Origin: Paenarthrobacter ilicis
GTDB taxonomy: Bacteria > Actinomycetota > Actinomycetes > Actinomycetales > Micrococcaceae
Assembly: GCF_016907545.1 (NCBI RefSeq)
Contig: NZ_JAFBCD010000001.1
Coordinates: 1 to 64,000, forward strand
Length of the DNA stretch: 64,000 nucleotides
Reading direction: 5' to 3'
In this document: positions 50,416 through 58,696 of the stretch, piece by piece
Numbering within the stretch: the stretch's first letter is position 1
Layout: each line of letters starts with the position of its first letter
Position numbers and translations under genes: made by a program
The notes under the pieces: model-generated
Database searches by the model: none
Told to the model about the DNA's origin: nothing
Seen by the model: the letters and a program-made list of their open reading frames with translations, nothing else

Positions 50416-50449
50416 TGAGGGGACCCCTGCCGTGGCAGGAATCCCCTCA
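50416..50449 (-). terminator. Hairpin after the helical-repeat protein gene
   Basis: TGAGGGGA (50416-50423) and TCCCCTCA (50442-50449) enclose a second complementary pair, CCTG/CAGG, separated by an internal bulge. It lies 23 bp beyond the stop codon of the gene transcribed towards it. Confidence 0.6.
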
Positions 50450-50472
50450 AATGCAGTTATGGGCGGTACAGG

Positions 50473-51423
50473 TCAGCTGTGCGCACCCTTTGTACCGGAG
50501 TCAGTGGCATCGGCGTCCTTGTGCAGGCTGGCCGCAATGTTCTTGACGGCAGTCTTGGCGTCGGTTGCCACCTTTGCGGCGGTGTCCTCAACGTTTTCCG
50601 CAGCTTCCTTGGTGGCCTGCTTGGCTTCGTCAACAGCGTCCTCAGGGGAAATGCTGTTGTCCTTGGCCTCCTCGACCTTGGAAGCAACGGCGGCTGAGGC
50701 GGACTCGACCGGGTTGGTCTCAGGCTTGGGCGTGACGGGGGCGGGGGTCTTCCACGGGTCCTCCACGGGCTTGGAAGCCTTCCAGGCTGCAACACCGGCA
50801 GCTACGGCGGCAGCGATCACAGTGGCAATCAGCCAACCGCGCTTCTTGGGCTTTGGTTCCTTGCCCAACTTGGCGGAGACAGCCTTGGTGGCCTCGTCAG
50901 CGGCTGCCTTGATCTGCTTGGTTGTGGCCTGTGCCTGCTCCTGCACGTTGTGCACAACGCCGGAGTCCACCAGCTTCTGGGCTACGGCGTCCACCTGCCC
51001 GGGAGCCTTTTCCAGTGCGTGGTGAACTGCAACGGATGCATGTCCCAGCTGCTCGGAGAGCTTGGGGAGGTATTCGTCCACCACTTTGTCCTTGGCCTGC
51101 CCCAGAACAGGGGTTGCCTTGTTCAGGGCTTCCTGGATCCGGGGGGTGGCGTCTTCCACTGCGTCATGGATCTTCGGCGCGAGGTGCGCCAAGCCGTCCT
51201 GGAGCCGGGGCGTCACTACTGCAACGCCGTCGGCGGCCTTGTGGGCAGCAGTCTTGAGCCCCTCCTGGATCTTGGGGGAAGCGGTATCAATGCCGTGCTG
51301 GATGCGCGGGACAGCCCAATTCACGGCAGCCTCCACGCGGGGTGCGGCCCAGTCGCGGGCGTTTTCCACACCATCCGCAACGGATTGTTCGATGTCGCGG
51401 GCAATACGGTCTGATTTCTTCAC
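50473..51423 (-). CDS. Amphipathic helical-repeat membrane protein, unknown function
   Basis: The 316-residue protein starts at GTG 51423 behind GGGAGGTAGTT. Residues about 20-130 consist of repeats of roughly 11 residues with a recurrent PRIQ/PKIQ/PRLQ element (AVPRIQHGID, ASPKIQEGLK, VTPRLQDGLA, ATPRIQEALN). This pattern is reminiscent of apolipoprotein- or LEA-like amphipathic helices. A membrane segment lies at about 198-220 (GWLIATVIAAAVAAGVAAW), followed by a Pro-rich then Asp/Ala/Lys-rich tail. I know no function; membrane or lipid interaction is an inference from the repeats. No operon partner is evident. Confidence 0.8.
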   Translation of the reverse strand: MKKSDRIARDIEQSVADGVENARDWAAPRVEAAVNWAVPRIQHGIDTASPKIQEGLKTAAHKAADGVAVVTPRLQDGLAHLAPKIHDAVEDATPRIQEALNKATPVLGQAKDKVVDEYLPKLSEQLGHASVAVHHALEKAPGQVDAVAQKLVDSGVVHNVQEQAQATTKQIKAAADEATKAVSAKLGKEPKPKKRGWLIATVIAAAVAAGVAAWKASKPVEDPWKTPAPVTPKPETNPVESASAAVASKVEEAKDNSISPEDAVDEAKQATKEAAENVEDTAAKVATDAKTAVKNIAASLHKDADATDSGTKGAHS

Positions 51424-51576
51424 AACTACCTCCCGATACACATGCTGGTTTGTTGCTAGCCTACGTCGCTTGGGGAACACCGGCTATTCCTCCGGCCGTT
51501 TCGCCGCGGATTTCACCCAGCGCGGAACCGGCTGTACAACTCCACGGCCGTTGACCCTGCGTGGAAGAATGGGGCC

Positions 51577-52119
51577 ATGACCATTGCAACCGCTAAAGCA
51601 ACGTTCCACACGACCCTCGGCGACATCAAGGTTGACCTCTTCGGCAACCACGCCCCCAAGACGGTCGCCAACTTCATTGGCCTGGCCACGGGCGAGAAGT
51701 CCTGGAACCACCCCGAAACGGGCGAGGACAAGACGGGCACGCCGCTCTACAACGGCACCATCTTCCACCGCATCATCAAGGACTTCATGATTCAGGGCGG
51801 CGATCCCCTGGGTCGCGGCGTCGGCGGACCGGGCTACCAGTTCGACGACGAAATCCACCCCGAGCTCAACTTCAACGCTCCCTACAAGCTGGCCATGGCC
51901 AACGCCGGCGTCCAGATGGGCAAGGGCACCAACGGTTCACAGTTCTTCATCACCACCGTGAACACCGACTGGCTCTTCGGCAAGCACAGCATCTTCGGCG
52001 AAGTCACTGACGAGGAATCCCGCAAGGTAGTGGACGCAATTGAAGCTGTCCGCACCGGCATGGGCGACCGCCCCGTTGAGGATGTTGTCATCAACAGCAT
52101 CGACATCGAACAGCTCTAA
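51577..52119 (+). CDS. ppiA: Cyclophilin-type peptidyl-prolyl isomerase
   Basis: The 180-residue enzyme catalyses cis-trans isomerisation at proline. The cyclophilin core is complete: IFHRIIKDFMIQGGDPLGRG with the catalytic Arg, NAGVQMGKGTNGSQFFITT and WLFGKHSIFGEV. It lacks a signal peptide, so it is cytoplasmic. A ppiA-rhomboid-crgA neighbourhood near the origin is usual in actinobacteria; here an alkylation-repair operon is inserted between rhomboid and crgA. Confidence 0.95.
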   Translation: MTIATAKATFHTTLGDIKVDLFGNHAPKTVANFIGLATGEKSWNHPETGEDKTGTPLYNGTIFHRIIKDFMIQGGDPLGRGVGGPGYQFDDEIHPELNFNAPYKLAMANAGVQMGKGTNGSQFFITTVNTDWLFGKHSIFGEVTDEESRKVVDAIEAVRTGMGDRPVEDVVINSIDIEQL

Positions 52120-52128
52120 TCTGCTTCC

Positions 52129-52983
52129 ATGAGCTACGGAATCCCTTCGGCAGAGCCGTCCGCTGACATTCCCGTATGCCCCAGGCATCCGGACCGGCCC
52201 TCCTATGTGAGGTGCCAGCGTTGTGGACGTCCGGCATGCCCTGAGTGCCAGCGGACGGCCGCCGTCGGGTTCCAATGCGTTGACTGTGTCAACGAACAAA
52301 AGAGTACGACGCCGGCCTACAAGTCGCCGTATGGCGGCGCCTTGGCGGTGGGCAGGCCTGTGGTGACGTTCATCATCATCGGTATCTGCGTGCTGGTGTA
52401 CGCCCTTCAATGGCTGTTGCCGGGCGAGGTTGTTTTCCAGAACTTCGCCTTCGCGAATGTCTTCGCCGACACCGAGCCGTGGCGCATGGTTACTGCGGCC
52501 TTCCTGCATTCGCAGGGCTTCCTGCTTCACATCGTCCTGAACATGTACACGCTGTGGATCTTCGGCCAAGCCCTTGAGCCTTTGCTCGGGCGGGTCCGTT
52601 TCCTGGCGGTGTATCTCATATCAGCAATTGGTGGCTCCGTGGGCTACTTGTTGCTCACTCCGAGCTTCCCGGTGGTGGGAGTGGTTGGCGCATCCGGGGC
52701 CATTTTTGGTCTCTTTGGCGCCATGCTGGTGGTTCAACGCCACAGGGGTGGAGAAACCAAGCAGCTATGGGTGCTTATCGCCATCAATGGTGCGATCGGA
52801 TTCATGGTTCCCACCATTGCCTGGCAGGCCCACTTGGGTGGCTTGATCACCGGCGGCCTGGCAGCGGCGGTCATCGCCTATGCGCCCCGCGGGAAGAACC
52901 AGCCCCTCCTGCAGGCCGGCGGGCTGGCATTGGTAGTGGGACTCCTGGCCGTTGCCACCTATATCCGCGTCTCCCTGGGCTGA
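52129..52983 (+). CDS. Rhomboid-family intramembrane serine protease with N-terminal zinc finger
   Basis: The 284-residue protein begins with a B-box-like zinc finger (CPRHPDRPSYVRCQRCGRPA then CPEC and CVDC) at about 18-58, followed by six to seven membrane helices. The catalytic Ser is in GVVGASGAIFGLFGA and the catalytic His in WQAHLGGLITGG. Rhomboids cleave membrane proteins within the bilayer; the substrate here is unknown. It starts 9 bp after ppiA and is probably co-transcribed with it. Its stop is 7 bp from the convergent GyrI-like gene. Confidence 0.93.
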   Translation: MSYGIPSAEPSADIPVCPRHPDRPSYVRCQRCGRPACPECQRTAAVGFQCVDCVNEQKSTTPAYKSPYGGALAVGRPVVTFIIIGICVLVYALQWLLPGEVVFQNFAFANVFADTEPWRMVTAAFLHSQGFLLHIVLNMYTLWIFGQALEPLLGRVRFLAVYLISAIGGSVGYLLLTPSFPVVGVVGASGAIFGLFGAMLVVQRHRGGETKQLWVLIAINGAIGFMVPTIAWQAHLGGLITGGLAAAVIAYAPRGKNQPLLQAGGLALVVGLLAVATYIRVSLG

Positions 52984-52990
52984 CGCAAGG

Positions 52991-53620
52991 TTACGTCCGG
53001 CTGCCCGGGCCTTCCCTGACAGGTTGCCTGAGGATTGTCTTCAGCTTCTCCGGTGCCGTGCGGCGGGGATCGTTCAAATAGATCTCGTGATGCCGTCCTG
53101 TCATGGTCAGTCCCCTTGAAGGGATGACAGCGTGGTGCATCTCCTCCAGCACCGGCCCTTCCTGGTCATATGAACCTGTGTGCAGCGTCTGCACACATAG
53201 CCCCTCCTCAAAGCTCTCCCAGCGGAGCTTTCCCAAGGCCGGAGCGCTTCCCTTGGCCGCTACCCGACGAAATGCCTCGTCCACCTGCTCCTGGGTAAGC
53301 CATGACGGCACCATGTTCATGACGGTCCAATCCCAGCGCGACTTGTCCCTGTCACTGGTGAACGCGCCCATATCCTCTGACCACCACTGGGCTTCCAGTG
53401 GCATCACCGTATAGTCCTGGCCCAGCTCGGACTTGCTGAAGAACTTCAGGGAGTAGGCCACCGGGTACAGCGTAGCCAGCGCGTCCCGGTACTCTCCTGC
53501 AGAATTGGGATCTCCGTGGCCGTCAAGCATCAGGAAGTTAAGTGCAGGCACGGTCACCACGTGGAACACCCCCTGCTTGGCGGCGTACGAGCTGATGTCC
53601 TTTTTGAAATCCGTCTTCAT
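52991..53620 (-). CDS. GyrI-like domain protein
   Basis: This 209-residue protein has a GyrI-like small-molecule-binding domain (FLMLDGHGDPNSAGEYRDAL, HHAVIPSRGLTMTGRHHEIYL). Such domains bind cationic or hydrophobic compounds in effector-binding proteins; stand-alone members include hydrolases and the E. coli gyrase inhibitor SbmC. ATG 53620 was chosen since it starts the conserved part; the extension to 53701 enters the DnaA-box region. It is the gene directly bordering the DnaA-box cluster. Whether it affects gyrase is unknown. Confidence 0.82.
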   Translation of the reverse strand: MKTDFKKDISSYAAKQGVFHVVTVPALNFLMLDGHGDPNSAGEYRDALATLYPVAYSLKFFSKSELGQDYTVMPLEAQWWSEDMGAFTSDRDKSRWDWTVMNMVPSWLTQEQVDEAFRRVAAKGSAPALGKLRWESFEEGLCVQTLHTGSYDQEGPVLEEMHHAVIPSRGLTMTGRHHEIYLNDPRRTAPEKLKTILRQPVREGPGSRT

Positions 53621-53659
53621 GGTCCCCAGTATCCACTGGCCGGTTGATGCATGTCGGGG

Positions 53660-54285
53660 GTTTTCCACAGGTGTTATCCACACTGTGAGTAGTTTACACA
53701 TCTGTGATTAGGGACAAACAGCCCTGTGCGGGCCGGGAGAGGCGGAGATATCCCCGGAAAGGCATGGGTTTCTCCACACCTGTGGATAACTTTGTCCTCA
53801 AACGATCGAGGATTGGGGATAAATATGGACTGTTTGACCGTGGTGTGCATAACCCTGTTAATAGCGCCGCTCAGAGCTGTGTATCAACAGGTTTATCAAC
53901 ACTGTTAATAACTTACACACGTGTAGTTTAGGCCCGGTGTGAGGCTTGGATCGCCGGGATCTAGGCACTCCGACCGAGGAAACCCACAAGTTTTCCCCAC
54001 TTGTGGATAACTTTTCGGAGGGAGCCTGTTATTAAGTGGGTAACCAACTGCGGGATGTTCACGTGCGCTGGGGATGAACCTCGTGGGCATTTCAGAGCAA
54101 GAACGAACACAACTACACCGTTGTGTTGAACGCCAGATGAAGCCTGGCGAACTATCCACAGGGTCATGCACAGTGGGCATAAACCAGGGCTGAGCCGGGA
54201 ACCCCATTAATCGGCGGCATGGCGCTTGGATGGCTGGGGATACATGGATGTCCACAAGAGTTATCCACGCCTGTGGATAAAGTTA
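53660..54285. other. DnaA-box cluster outside oriC
   Basis: This is non-coding DNA between the GyrI-like gene and tag. Perfect TTATCCACA boxes lie at 53674-53682 (forward), 53781-53789, 54002-54010 and 54272-54280 (reverse). One-mismatch boxes lie at 53814-53822, 53844-53852, 53893-53901, 54152-54160 and 54261-54269. The last two boxes form an inverted pair. The stretch is A/T-rich around 53840-53930 (runs such as GTTAATAACTTACAC). No gene, tRNA or repeat explains it. Box density equals or exceeds that of oriC, 18 kb away. Confidence 0.75.
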
Positions 54286-54373
54286 CGCACTTCTGTGGAA
54301 ATGACTCTGCGGAATGAGGGGGAAAACGCAGGGAAGGCGGGTTACCGCGGACTCGGGGCGGATGAGTCCGGAC

Positions 54374-54973
54374 TCAGTTGGCCCAGATCCCTGACGTGCC
54401 GCGTCTGTGGCTATCAACCAAGTGGGTGTCAATGATGCCGATGGCTTCCATCAGCGCATACATGGTGGTGGGACCAACGAAGGCGAAGCCCTTTTTGCGG
54501 AGTGCTTTGGACAAAGCGATGGATTCAGGGGATGTGGTGGGGATGTCAGCGAAGGTACGCGGCGCCGGCGTGGACTCGGGCTGGAACGACCAGACGAAGT
54601 CCACCAACCCACCTTCCTCCCGCAGGGCGATGGTGGCCTTGGCATTGGTGATGGCGGCGTGGATCTTCAGTCTGTTACGAACGATGCCGGCGTCCAGCAT
54701 GAGCCGCTCCACATCCGCCTCCGTAAAGGCAGCAACGCTCTCAGGATGAAAGTCCAGGAATGCCTTCCTGAAGGATTCCCGCTTCCTGAGTATGGTTGCC
54801 CAGGACAGGCCAGCCTGAAAGGCCTCCAGGCTGATGCGCTCATACATGCCCTGCTCATCACGGACGGGCATTCCCCACTCGTGATCGTAATAAGCCTGCA
54901 TCAAGGGGTCCGCAGCGGCCCACAGGGGACGGGCCAAGCCATCCGGTCCCACAACGAGTCCGTTCTCCGTCAT
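54374..54973 (-). CDS. tag: DNA-3-methyladenine glycosylase I
   Basis: The 199-residue enzyme excises 3-methyladenine from alkylated DNA. The Tag family motifs are clear: YYDHEWGMPVRDEQGMYERI, LEAFQAGLSWATILRKRESFR and FVGPTTMYALMEAIG. The zinc-binding His pair comes near the C-terminus (DTHLVDSH). It is the last gene of the alkylation-repair operon and overlaps alkB by 4 bp. A DnaA-box cluster begins about 90 bp beyond its stop. Confidence 0.95.
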   Translation of the reverse strand: MTENGLVVGPDGLARPLWAAADPLMQAYYDHEWGMPVRDEQGMYERISLEAFQAGLSWATILRKRESFRKAFLDFHPESVAAFTEADVERLMLDAGIVRNRLKIHAAITNAKATIALREEGGLVDFVWSFQPESTPAPRTFADIPTTSPESIALSKALRKKGFAFVGPTTMYALMEAIGIIDTHLVDSHRRGTSGIWAN

Positions 54974-55731
54974 GGCAGCTCCTTTGCTCCGGCCTTGCGC
55001 TCAGTTTGCTTGGGTTCACCCAGGCCAGTGACACGCATGGTGATGTTGATCCGCCCACGGGACAGGCCGCAGTCCTCCGGCGCAGTGCCTTGGAGAACCT
55101 TGGGAATGCCGTGATACGCGAATCGGGACGGTCCGCCGAAGACGAAAAGATCCCCGGACCCCAGCTGGACATCCGTGTAGGGCTTGGTGCGGGTCTTTGT
55201 ATTGCCGAACCGGAAAATGCAGGACTCTCCAATACTGAGGGAGACCACCGGAGCATTGGAGTGCTCATCTTTGTCCTGGTGCATCCCCATGGCAGCGCCG
55301 TCATCATAGAAGTTCACCAAGGCGGCGTCCGGGGTGTAATCACTGGCAGTCACTGACAGCGACGAATCGTTTCCTCCGTCCACACCGGTGGCGGCTTGGA
55401 TGGCCTTCTGTCCAAGGCGAACCATCCACTCGGGGAAATCCAGCACGGGCTGACCGTTAACGTCCGTGGCTTCCCGGGTGTATTTGTAGGGTTGCCAGTG
55501 CCATCCCAGGCACACGGTCCGGACCGACATCTTGTGGCCCCCGGGGAGGGTTGCTGCCCGCAATGGAACCGGCCCACGCGTCCATTCACCAAATCGGGCC
55601 ACTATCCAGCGCTGTTGTTCCGCGGTCAACCAGCCGGGAATGTGGACCGCACCCGGGGCAATCAGCCGCGGTCCGGCGTCGTGCAGGTCCGGGTGGACCA
55701 GTTCCAGCGGGAAGAGGGCATCGTCCGTCAT
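54970..55731 (-). CDS. alkB: AlkB-like 2-oxoglutarate/Fe(II)-dependent DNA dioxygenase
   Basis: The 253-residue enzyme oxidatively removes methyl groups such as 1-methyladenine and 3-methylcytosine from DNA. The iron-binding HxD is in GMHQDKDEHS; the distal His is in SRFAYHGIPKV and the 2-oxoglutarate Arg in GRINITMRV. It is joined to the upstream methyltransferase gene and the downstream tag gene by 4-bp overlaps. All five enzymes of the operon therefore probably respond together to alkylation. Confidence 0.94.
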   Translation of the reverse strand: MTDDALFPLELVHPDLHDAGPRLIAPGAVHIPGWLTAEQQRWIVARFGEWTRGPVPLRAATLPGGHKMSVRTVCLGWHWQPYKYTREATDVNGQPVLDFPEWMVRLGQKAIQAATGVDGGNDSSLSVTASDYTPDAALVNFYDDGAAMGMHQDKDEHSNAPVVSLSIGESCIFRFGNTKTRTKPYTDVQLGSGDLFVFGGPSRFAYHGIPKVLQGTAPEDCGLSRGRINITMRVTGLGEPKQTERKAGAKELP

Positions 55732-56357
55732 GCCGTCTCCAAGGTCAGCAACATGTGCTTGGCTTCGGGACCGCCCACGTAGCCTCCGGAGTTGCCGTCA
55801 GAGCGCACCACACGGTGGCATGGGAGGATCACCGGCAATGGGTTGGTGGCACAGGCAGTGCCCACGGCGCGTACGGCGTTGGGGCTGCCCGTTGCGCGGG
55901 CTACGTCCGCGTAACTCTGGGTATGGCCGTAAGCGATCCGGGGAAGATGCTGAAGGACATTGAGGCGGAAGCCCTTGGAGAGGCGGAAATCGAGCGTCAG
56001 ATCGAAGAGCCGGCGCCGGCCGGCAAAGTATTCCTCCAACTGCACGGCTGCATCCTCCAACCGCGCCGGGGCCTCAAGGATTCTGGGACTCAGTGTGTTG
56101 GCCAGGGCCTGGAGGACGTCAGAGTGGCCTTCCCGTTCGAAAGCCACCCGGACGATTCCACGATCCGTGGCGGCCAGGAGCAATTTGCCTACCGGGGAAT
56201 CGACCACACGGTAGGAAACATCCAAGGTGTGCAGGAGCTGGGCGTCCCGGGCCAGGCGGGCATGGAGGCTGGCCAATGCGGGCTCGAGCTCTCCCGTCAA
56301 CGGTTCAAGGAGCGCTTCTACTTCAGCGTGGTCAGTGTGTGGATCCAGAACGGTCAT
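55728..56357 (-). CDS. Methylated-DNA-protein cysteine methyltransferase with N-terminal extension
   Basis: The 209-residue protein carries the suicidal alkyl acceptor Cys180 in LPCHRVVRSDG and the preceding helix-turn-helix (YGHTQSYADVARATGSPNAVRAVG), so it removes O6-alkyl groups from guanine. An extra segment of about 45 residues at the N-terminus (ALLEPLTGELEPALASLH) precedes the usual methyltransferase start. This is unlike Ada's zinc domain, because it has no Cys cluster. It follows a sigma-factor gene with a 4-bp overlap. A damage-sensing role that controls the sigma factor is possible but only inferred. Confidence 0.9.
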   Translation of the reverse strand: MTVLDPHTDHAEVEALLEPLTGELEPALASLHARLARDAQLLHTLDVSYRVVDSPVGKLLLAATDRGIVRVAFEREGHSDVLQALANTLSPRILEAPARLEDAAVQLEEYFAGRRRLFDLTLDFRLSKGFRLNVLQHLPRIAYGHTQSYADVARATGSPNAVRAVGTACATNPLPVILPCHRVVRSDGNSGGYVGGPEAKHMLLTLETA

Positions 56358-56902
56358 GCCAGAGCTCCCTTCGACGACGAATGGGCCACAACCGACGGAA
56401 TGGATTGTGGCTTTGTGCCCAAGGTTTTGCGGAGTGCCTTGACGCCATCGGACGCCGCCCGGCGTGCTGCCTCCGGCGTGACCTCCAGTAGCCCTGCAAT
56501 TTCCGCATAGGGTAGGCCCGCAATGTGGTGATACGCCACGGCCTGGCGTTGCTTGGGGGGCAGTTGGGCTACTGCCTCCATCAACTCACGGTGTCCCTCG
56601 CCAGGTATGCCCCAGCGTGAGGACTGTTCGGGAGGCGTGTCCGTGGGAACGGGGCGGCGGTTACCGGCACGCAAATGGTCAATGCACTTCCGGTGGGCGA
56701 TGGTCACCAGCCATGCCTGGACGTTGGCGTCCGCGGGAAGCTCGGGATAGGACTGCAGTGCTGCCAGGAACGTATCCGACCAAGCGTCATCAGCATCATG
56801 GAGAGCCAGTACCGCACGGCATACGCGAAGAACTGTGGCACCGTGATCCTGGACCACTGCCTCAAAGGGCTTCTTGATGAATTCCTGCTGCCGCTGGATC
56901 AA
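56354..56902 (-). CDS. ECF-type RNA polymerase sigma factor
   Basis: The 182-residue protein has sigma region 2 (VLRVCRAVLALHDADDAWSD, AWLVTIAHRKCIDHLR) and region 4 (LPPKQRQAVAYHHIAGLPYA, EIAGLLEVTPEAARRAASDG) and no other domain. It is embedded between two methyltransferase genes. The start is uncertain: TTG 56902 overlaps the stop of ogt (TTGA) and follows GGGAAGGG, whereas longer frames run deep into ogt. No anti-sigma gene is adjacent. It presumably directs transcription of this or other repair genes. Confidence 0.88.
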   Translation of the reverse strand: MIQRQQEFIKKPFEAVVQDHGATVLRVCRAVLALHDADDAWSDTFLAALQSYPELPADANVQAWLVTIAHRKCIDHLRAGNRRPVPTDTPPEQSSRWGIPGEGHRELMEAVAQLPPKQRQAVAYHHIAGLPYAEIAGLLEVTPEAARRAASDGVKALRKTLGTKPQSIPSVVAHSSSKGALA

Positions 56903-57408
56903 AAGAGTTTCCCTTCCCTGACCACCGCAGGTTCTTCCAGCTCCAGCAGGAAACGCTTGTTGGGCAGGCCCCCGGCGTACCCGGTCAGCTGCCCGTTCCG
57001 CCCCACCACGCGATGGCACGGAATGATGACGCTGATGGGGTTGCGTCCCACCGCGGATCCCACTGCCTGCGCGAGGTTTGGATCGCCCAGTTCACCGGCA
57101 AGCTGGCCATAGCTGACAGTTTCTCCATAGGGAATATGTTTGAGCCGTTCCCACACCCTTTCCTGGAAAGGATTGCCATGGGTTTCCAAGGGCACATCAA
57201 ACGTGGTCCGCTGACCCCCGAGGTATTCCTGGAGCTGCGCCTCTGTGTGGGTAAAGAGTGATTCTTCGGCGGAGACGCGCTCACCGAAGTATTCGGACGG
57301 CGGGAGATGCCAGTGGCCCTCGTAAAAGATCCCCGTGAGAAAGTCTCCCCGCGCGGTAAGCGTCAATTCCCCCAGTGGGGAATCGATGGTGGTATGCCGG
57401 CTGCTCAT
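56899..57408 (-). CDS. ogt: O6-alkylguanine-DNA alkyltransferase (Ogt type)
   Basis: This 169-residue protein is a standard single-domain repair methyltransferase: an N-terminal ribonuclease-like fold (TTIDSPLGELTLTARGDFL), the recognition helix YGETVSYGQLAGELGDP and acceptor Cys131 in IIPCHRVVGRNG, then YAGGLPNKRFLLELE. It repairs O6-methylguanine irreversibly. It is the first gene of the five-gene alkylation operon and follows crgA after 45 bp without a clear terminator. The second methyltransferase of the operon differs by its N-terminal extension. Confidence 0.95.
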   Translation of the reverse strand: MSSRHTTIDSPLGELTLTARGDFLTGIFYEGHWHLPPSEYFGERVSAEESLFTHTEAQLQEYLGGQRTTFDVPLETHGNPFQERVWERLKHIPYGETVSYGQLAGELGDPNLAQAVGSAVGRNPISVIIPCHRVVGRNGQLTGYAGGLPNKRFLLELEEPAVVREGKLF

Positions 57409-57453
57409 ATCCTGTAGACGTTCCCGGGCACGGAAGTGTGAGGTTCGGGTTTC

Positions 57454-57708
57454 CTAGGAGCGCCAGCGCGTTGTCATGAGGAAGCCGACGATCGCAATGC
57501 CAAAACCAGCCACGATGTTCCAGGATGCCCAGTCACGGACCGGCAGTTGGCCTTCGGTGATGTAGAAGGTGATGATCCAGATCAGGCCGATGATCATCAG
57601 TCCGAACATGACCGGCTTGTACCAGACCGGGTTGGGCTTGTACTGCTGCGCGGCGGAAGTCTGCGGCGCCTGACGGGCAGGCCGCTTGCGGGGCTTGGAC
57701 TCGGGCAC
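57454..57708 (-). CDS. crgA: Cell division protein CrgA
   Basis: The 84-residue protein has a basic N-terminal tail (PESKPRKRPARQ) and two membrane helices (VMFGLMIIGLIWIITFYIT and WNIVAGFGIAIVGFLM), ending TTRWRS. CrgA is an actinobacteria-specific factor that recruits or modulates FtsZ and FtsI at the septum. GTG 57708 is preceded by CAGGAGGATCC, an excellent ribosome site, and gives the family length; a longer frame to 57786 is rejected. It is divergent from the sortase gene, in the conserved crgA-sortase-trpG-pknB neighbourhood. Confidence 0.94.
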   Translation of the reverse strand: MPESKPRKRPARQAPQTSAAQQYKPNPVWYKPVMFGLMIIGLIWIITFYITEGQLPVRDWASWNIVAGFGIAIVGFLMTTRWRS

Positions 57709-57880
57709 GGATCCTCCTGGCTGATCGATCGACACCCGGTCACGGCCAGCCTTGATATCCTGCAGGAAGGAAATTCCAGCGGTCAACGGCCGGGCGGTGT
57801 TCCGGGTTGGTTCTAGCTGTCAAGTCTAGCCGTAACTCCGGGTCAGTCCTCGCCGCCCGCGCCCGATCCCAGGAGACCTT

Positions 57881-58693
57881 GTGGCGCAGCAGCAGACGAC
57901 GGCAGAGCCTGCCGTTCCGTCCCGCCGCGGTTCACGGGACAAGTCATCGCGCAGGCGCATCAGGCCGTCAGACGTTATCCGCAAAATCATCCAGGTATTC
58001 GGCGAACTGTTCATTACCGCCGGCGTGATCCTGCTTCTCTTTGTGGGCTGGGAATTGTGGTGGACCAATGTGCAGGCAGATGCCGCACAAACAGAGGTGG
58101 TCCAGAACTTTGCCCAGGAATTCACCGGGCCACTGGCTCCCACGGCACCCGCGGATCCGTCCACCACCGGCCAACCGGTGGTGGGCCAGGCTCCCGGCTA
58201 CGGGAAAACCCTGGGCATCATGTACGTTCCGCGCTTCGGCCCGGACTACACGCGCCCCATCATTGATGGGACTGACTCAGCGGTGCTGGACACCCTGGGG
58301 CTTGGCCACTATGAAAACACCAGCATGCCCGGCGCCGTTGGCAACTTTGCCGTTGCCGGTCACCGGCAAACCCACGGTGCGGTCCTGGACAACATCCACA
58401 CCCTGGTTCCGGGAGACAAAATCTATGTCCAAACGGCCGATGGCTACTACACCTACGTTTTCCGCAACAACCAGATTGTTACTCCTGACCGCTCGGATGT
58501 GCTGATGCCGGTACCCACCCAGCCGGGAGTGCAGCCCAAGGACAGCATTCTCACCATGACCAGCTGCAACCCCCGGTTTGGTTCCCAAGAGCGGATCATT
58601 GCCTACTCGTTGCTGGAGAGCTGGCAACCGGCCTCCGCCGGGCCGCCGTCGGACATTGCAGCGCAAGTGGCCAAAGCAAGCGGAAAGGGCTGA
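57881..58693 (+). CDS. Class E sortase
   Basis: The 270-residue transpeptidase is anchored by one N-terminal membrane helix (about 46-62) after a basic cytoplasmic tail. Catalytic residues are His161 (VAGHRQTHG), Cys229 (LTMTSCNP) and a nearby Arg. Class E sortases of high-GC actinobacteria attach proteins with LAxTG-type signals to the cell wall; no substrate gene is in this window. The start is GTG 57881. The gene is followed after 3 bp by a small membrane-protein gene and then by the glutamine amidotransferase gene, probably one transcript. Confidence 0.93.
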   Translation: MAQQQTTAEPAVPSRRGSRDKSSRRRIRPSDVIRKIIQVFGELFITAGVILLLFVGWELWWTNVQADAAQTEVVQNFAQEFTGPLAPTAPADPSTTGQPVVGQAPGYGKTLGIMYVPRFGPDYTRPIIDGTDSAVLDTLGLGHYENTSMPGAVGNFAVAGHRQTHGAVLDNIHTLVPGDKIYVQTADGYYTYVFRNNQIVTPDRSDVLMPVPTQPGVQPKDSILTMTSCNPRFGSQERIIAYSLLESWQPASAGPPSDIAAQVAKASGKG

Positions 58694-58696
58694 GAG

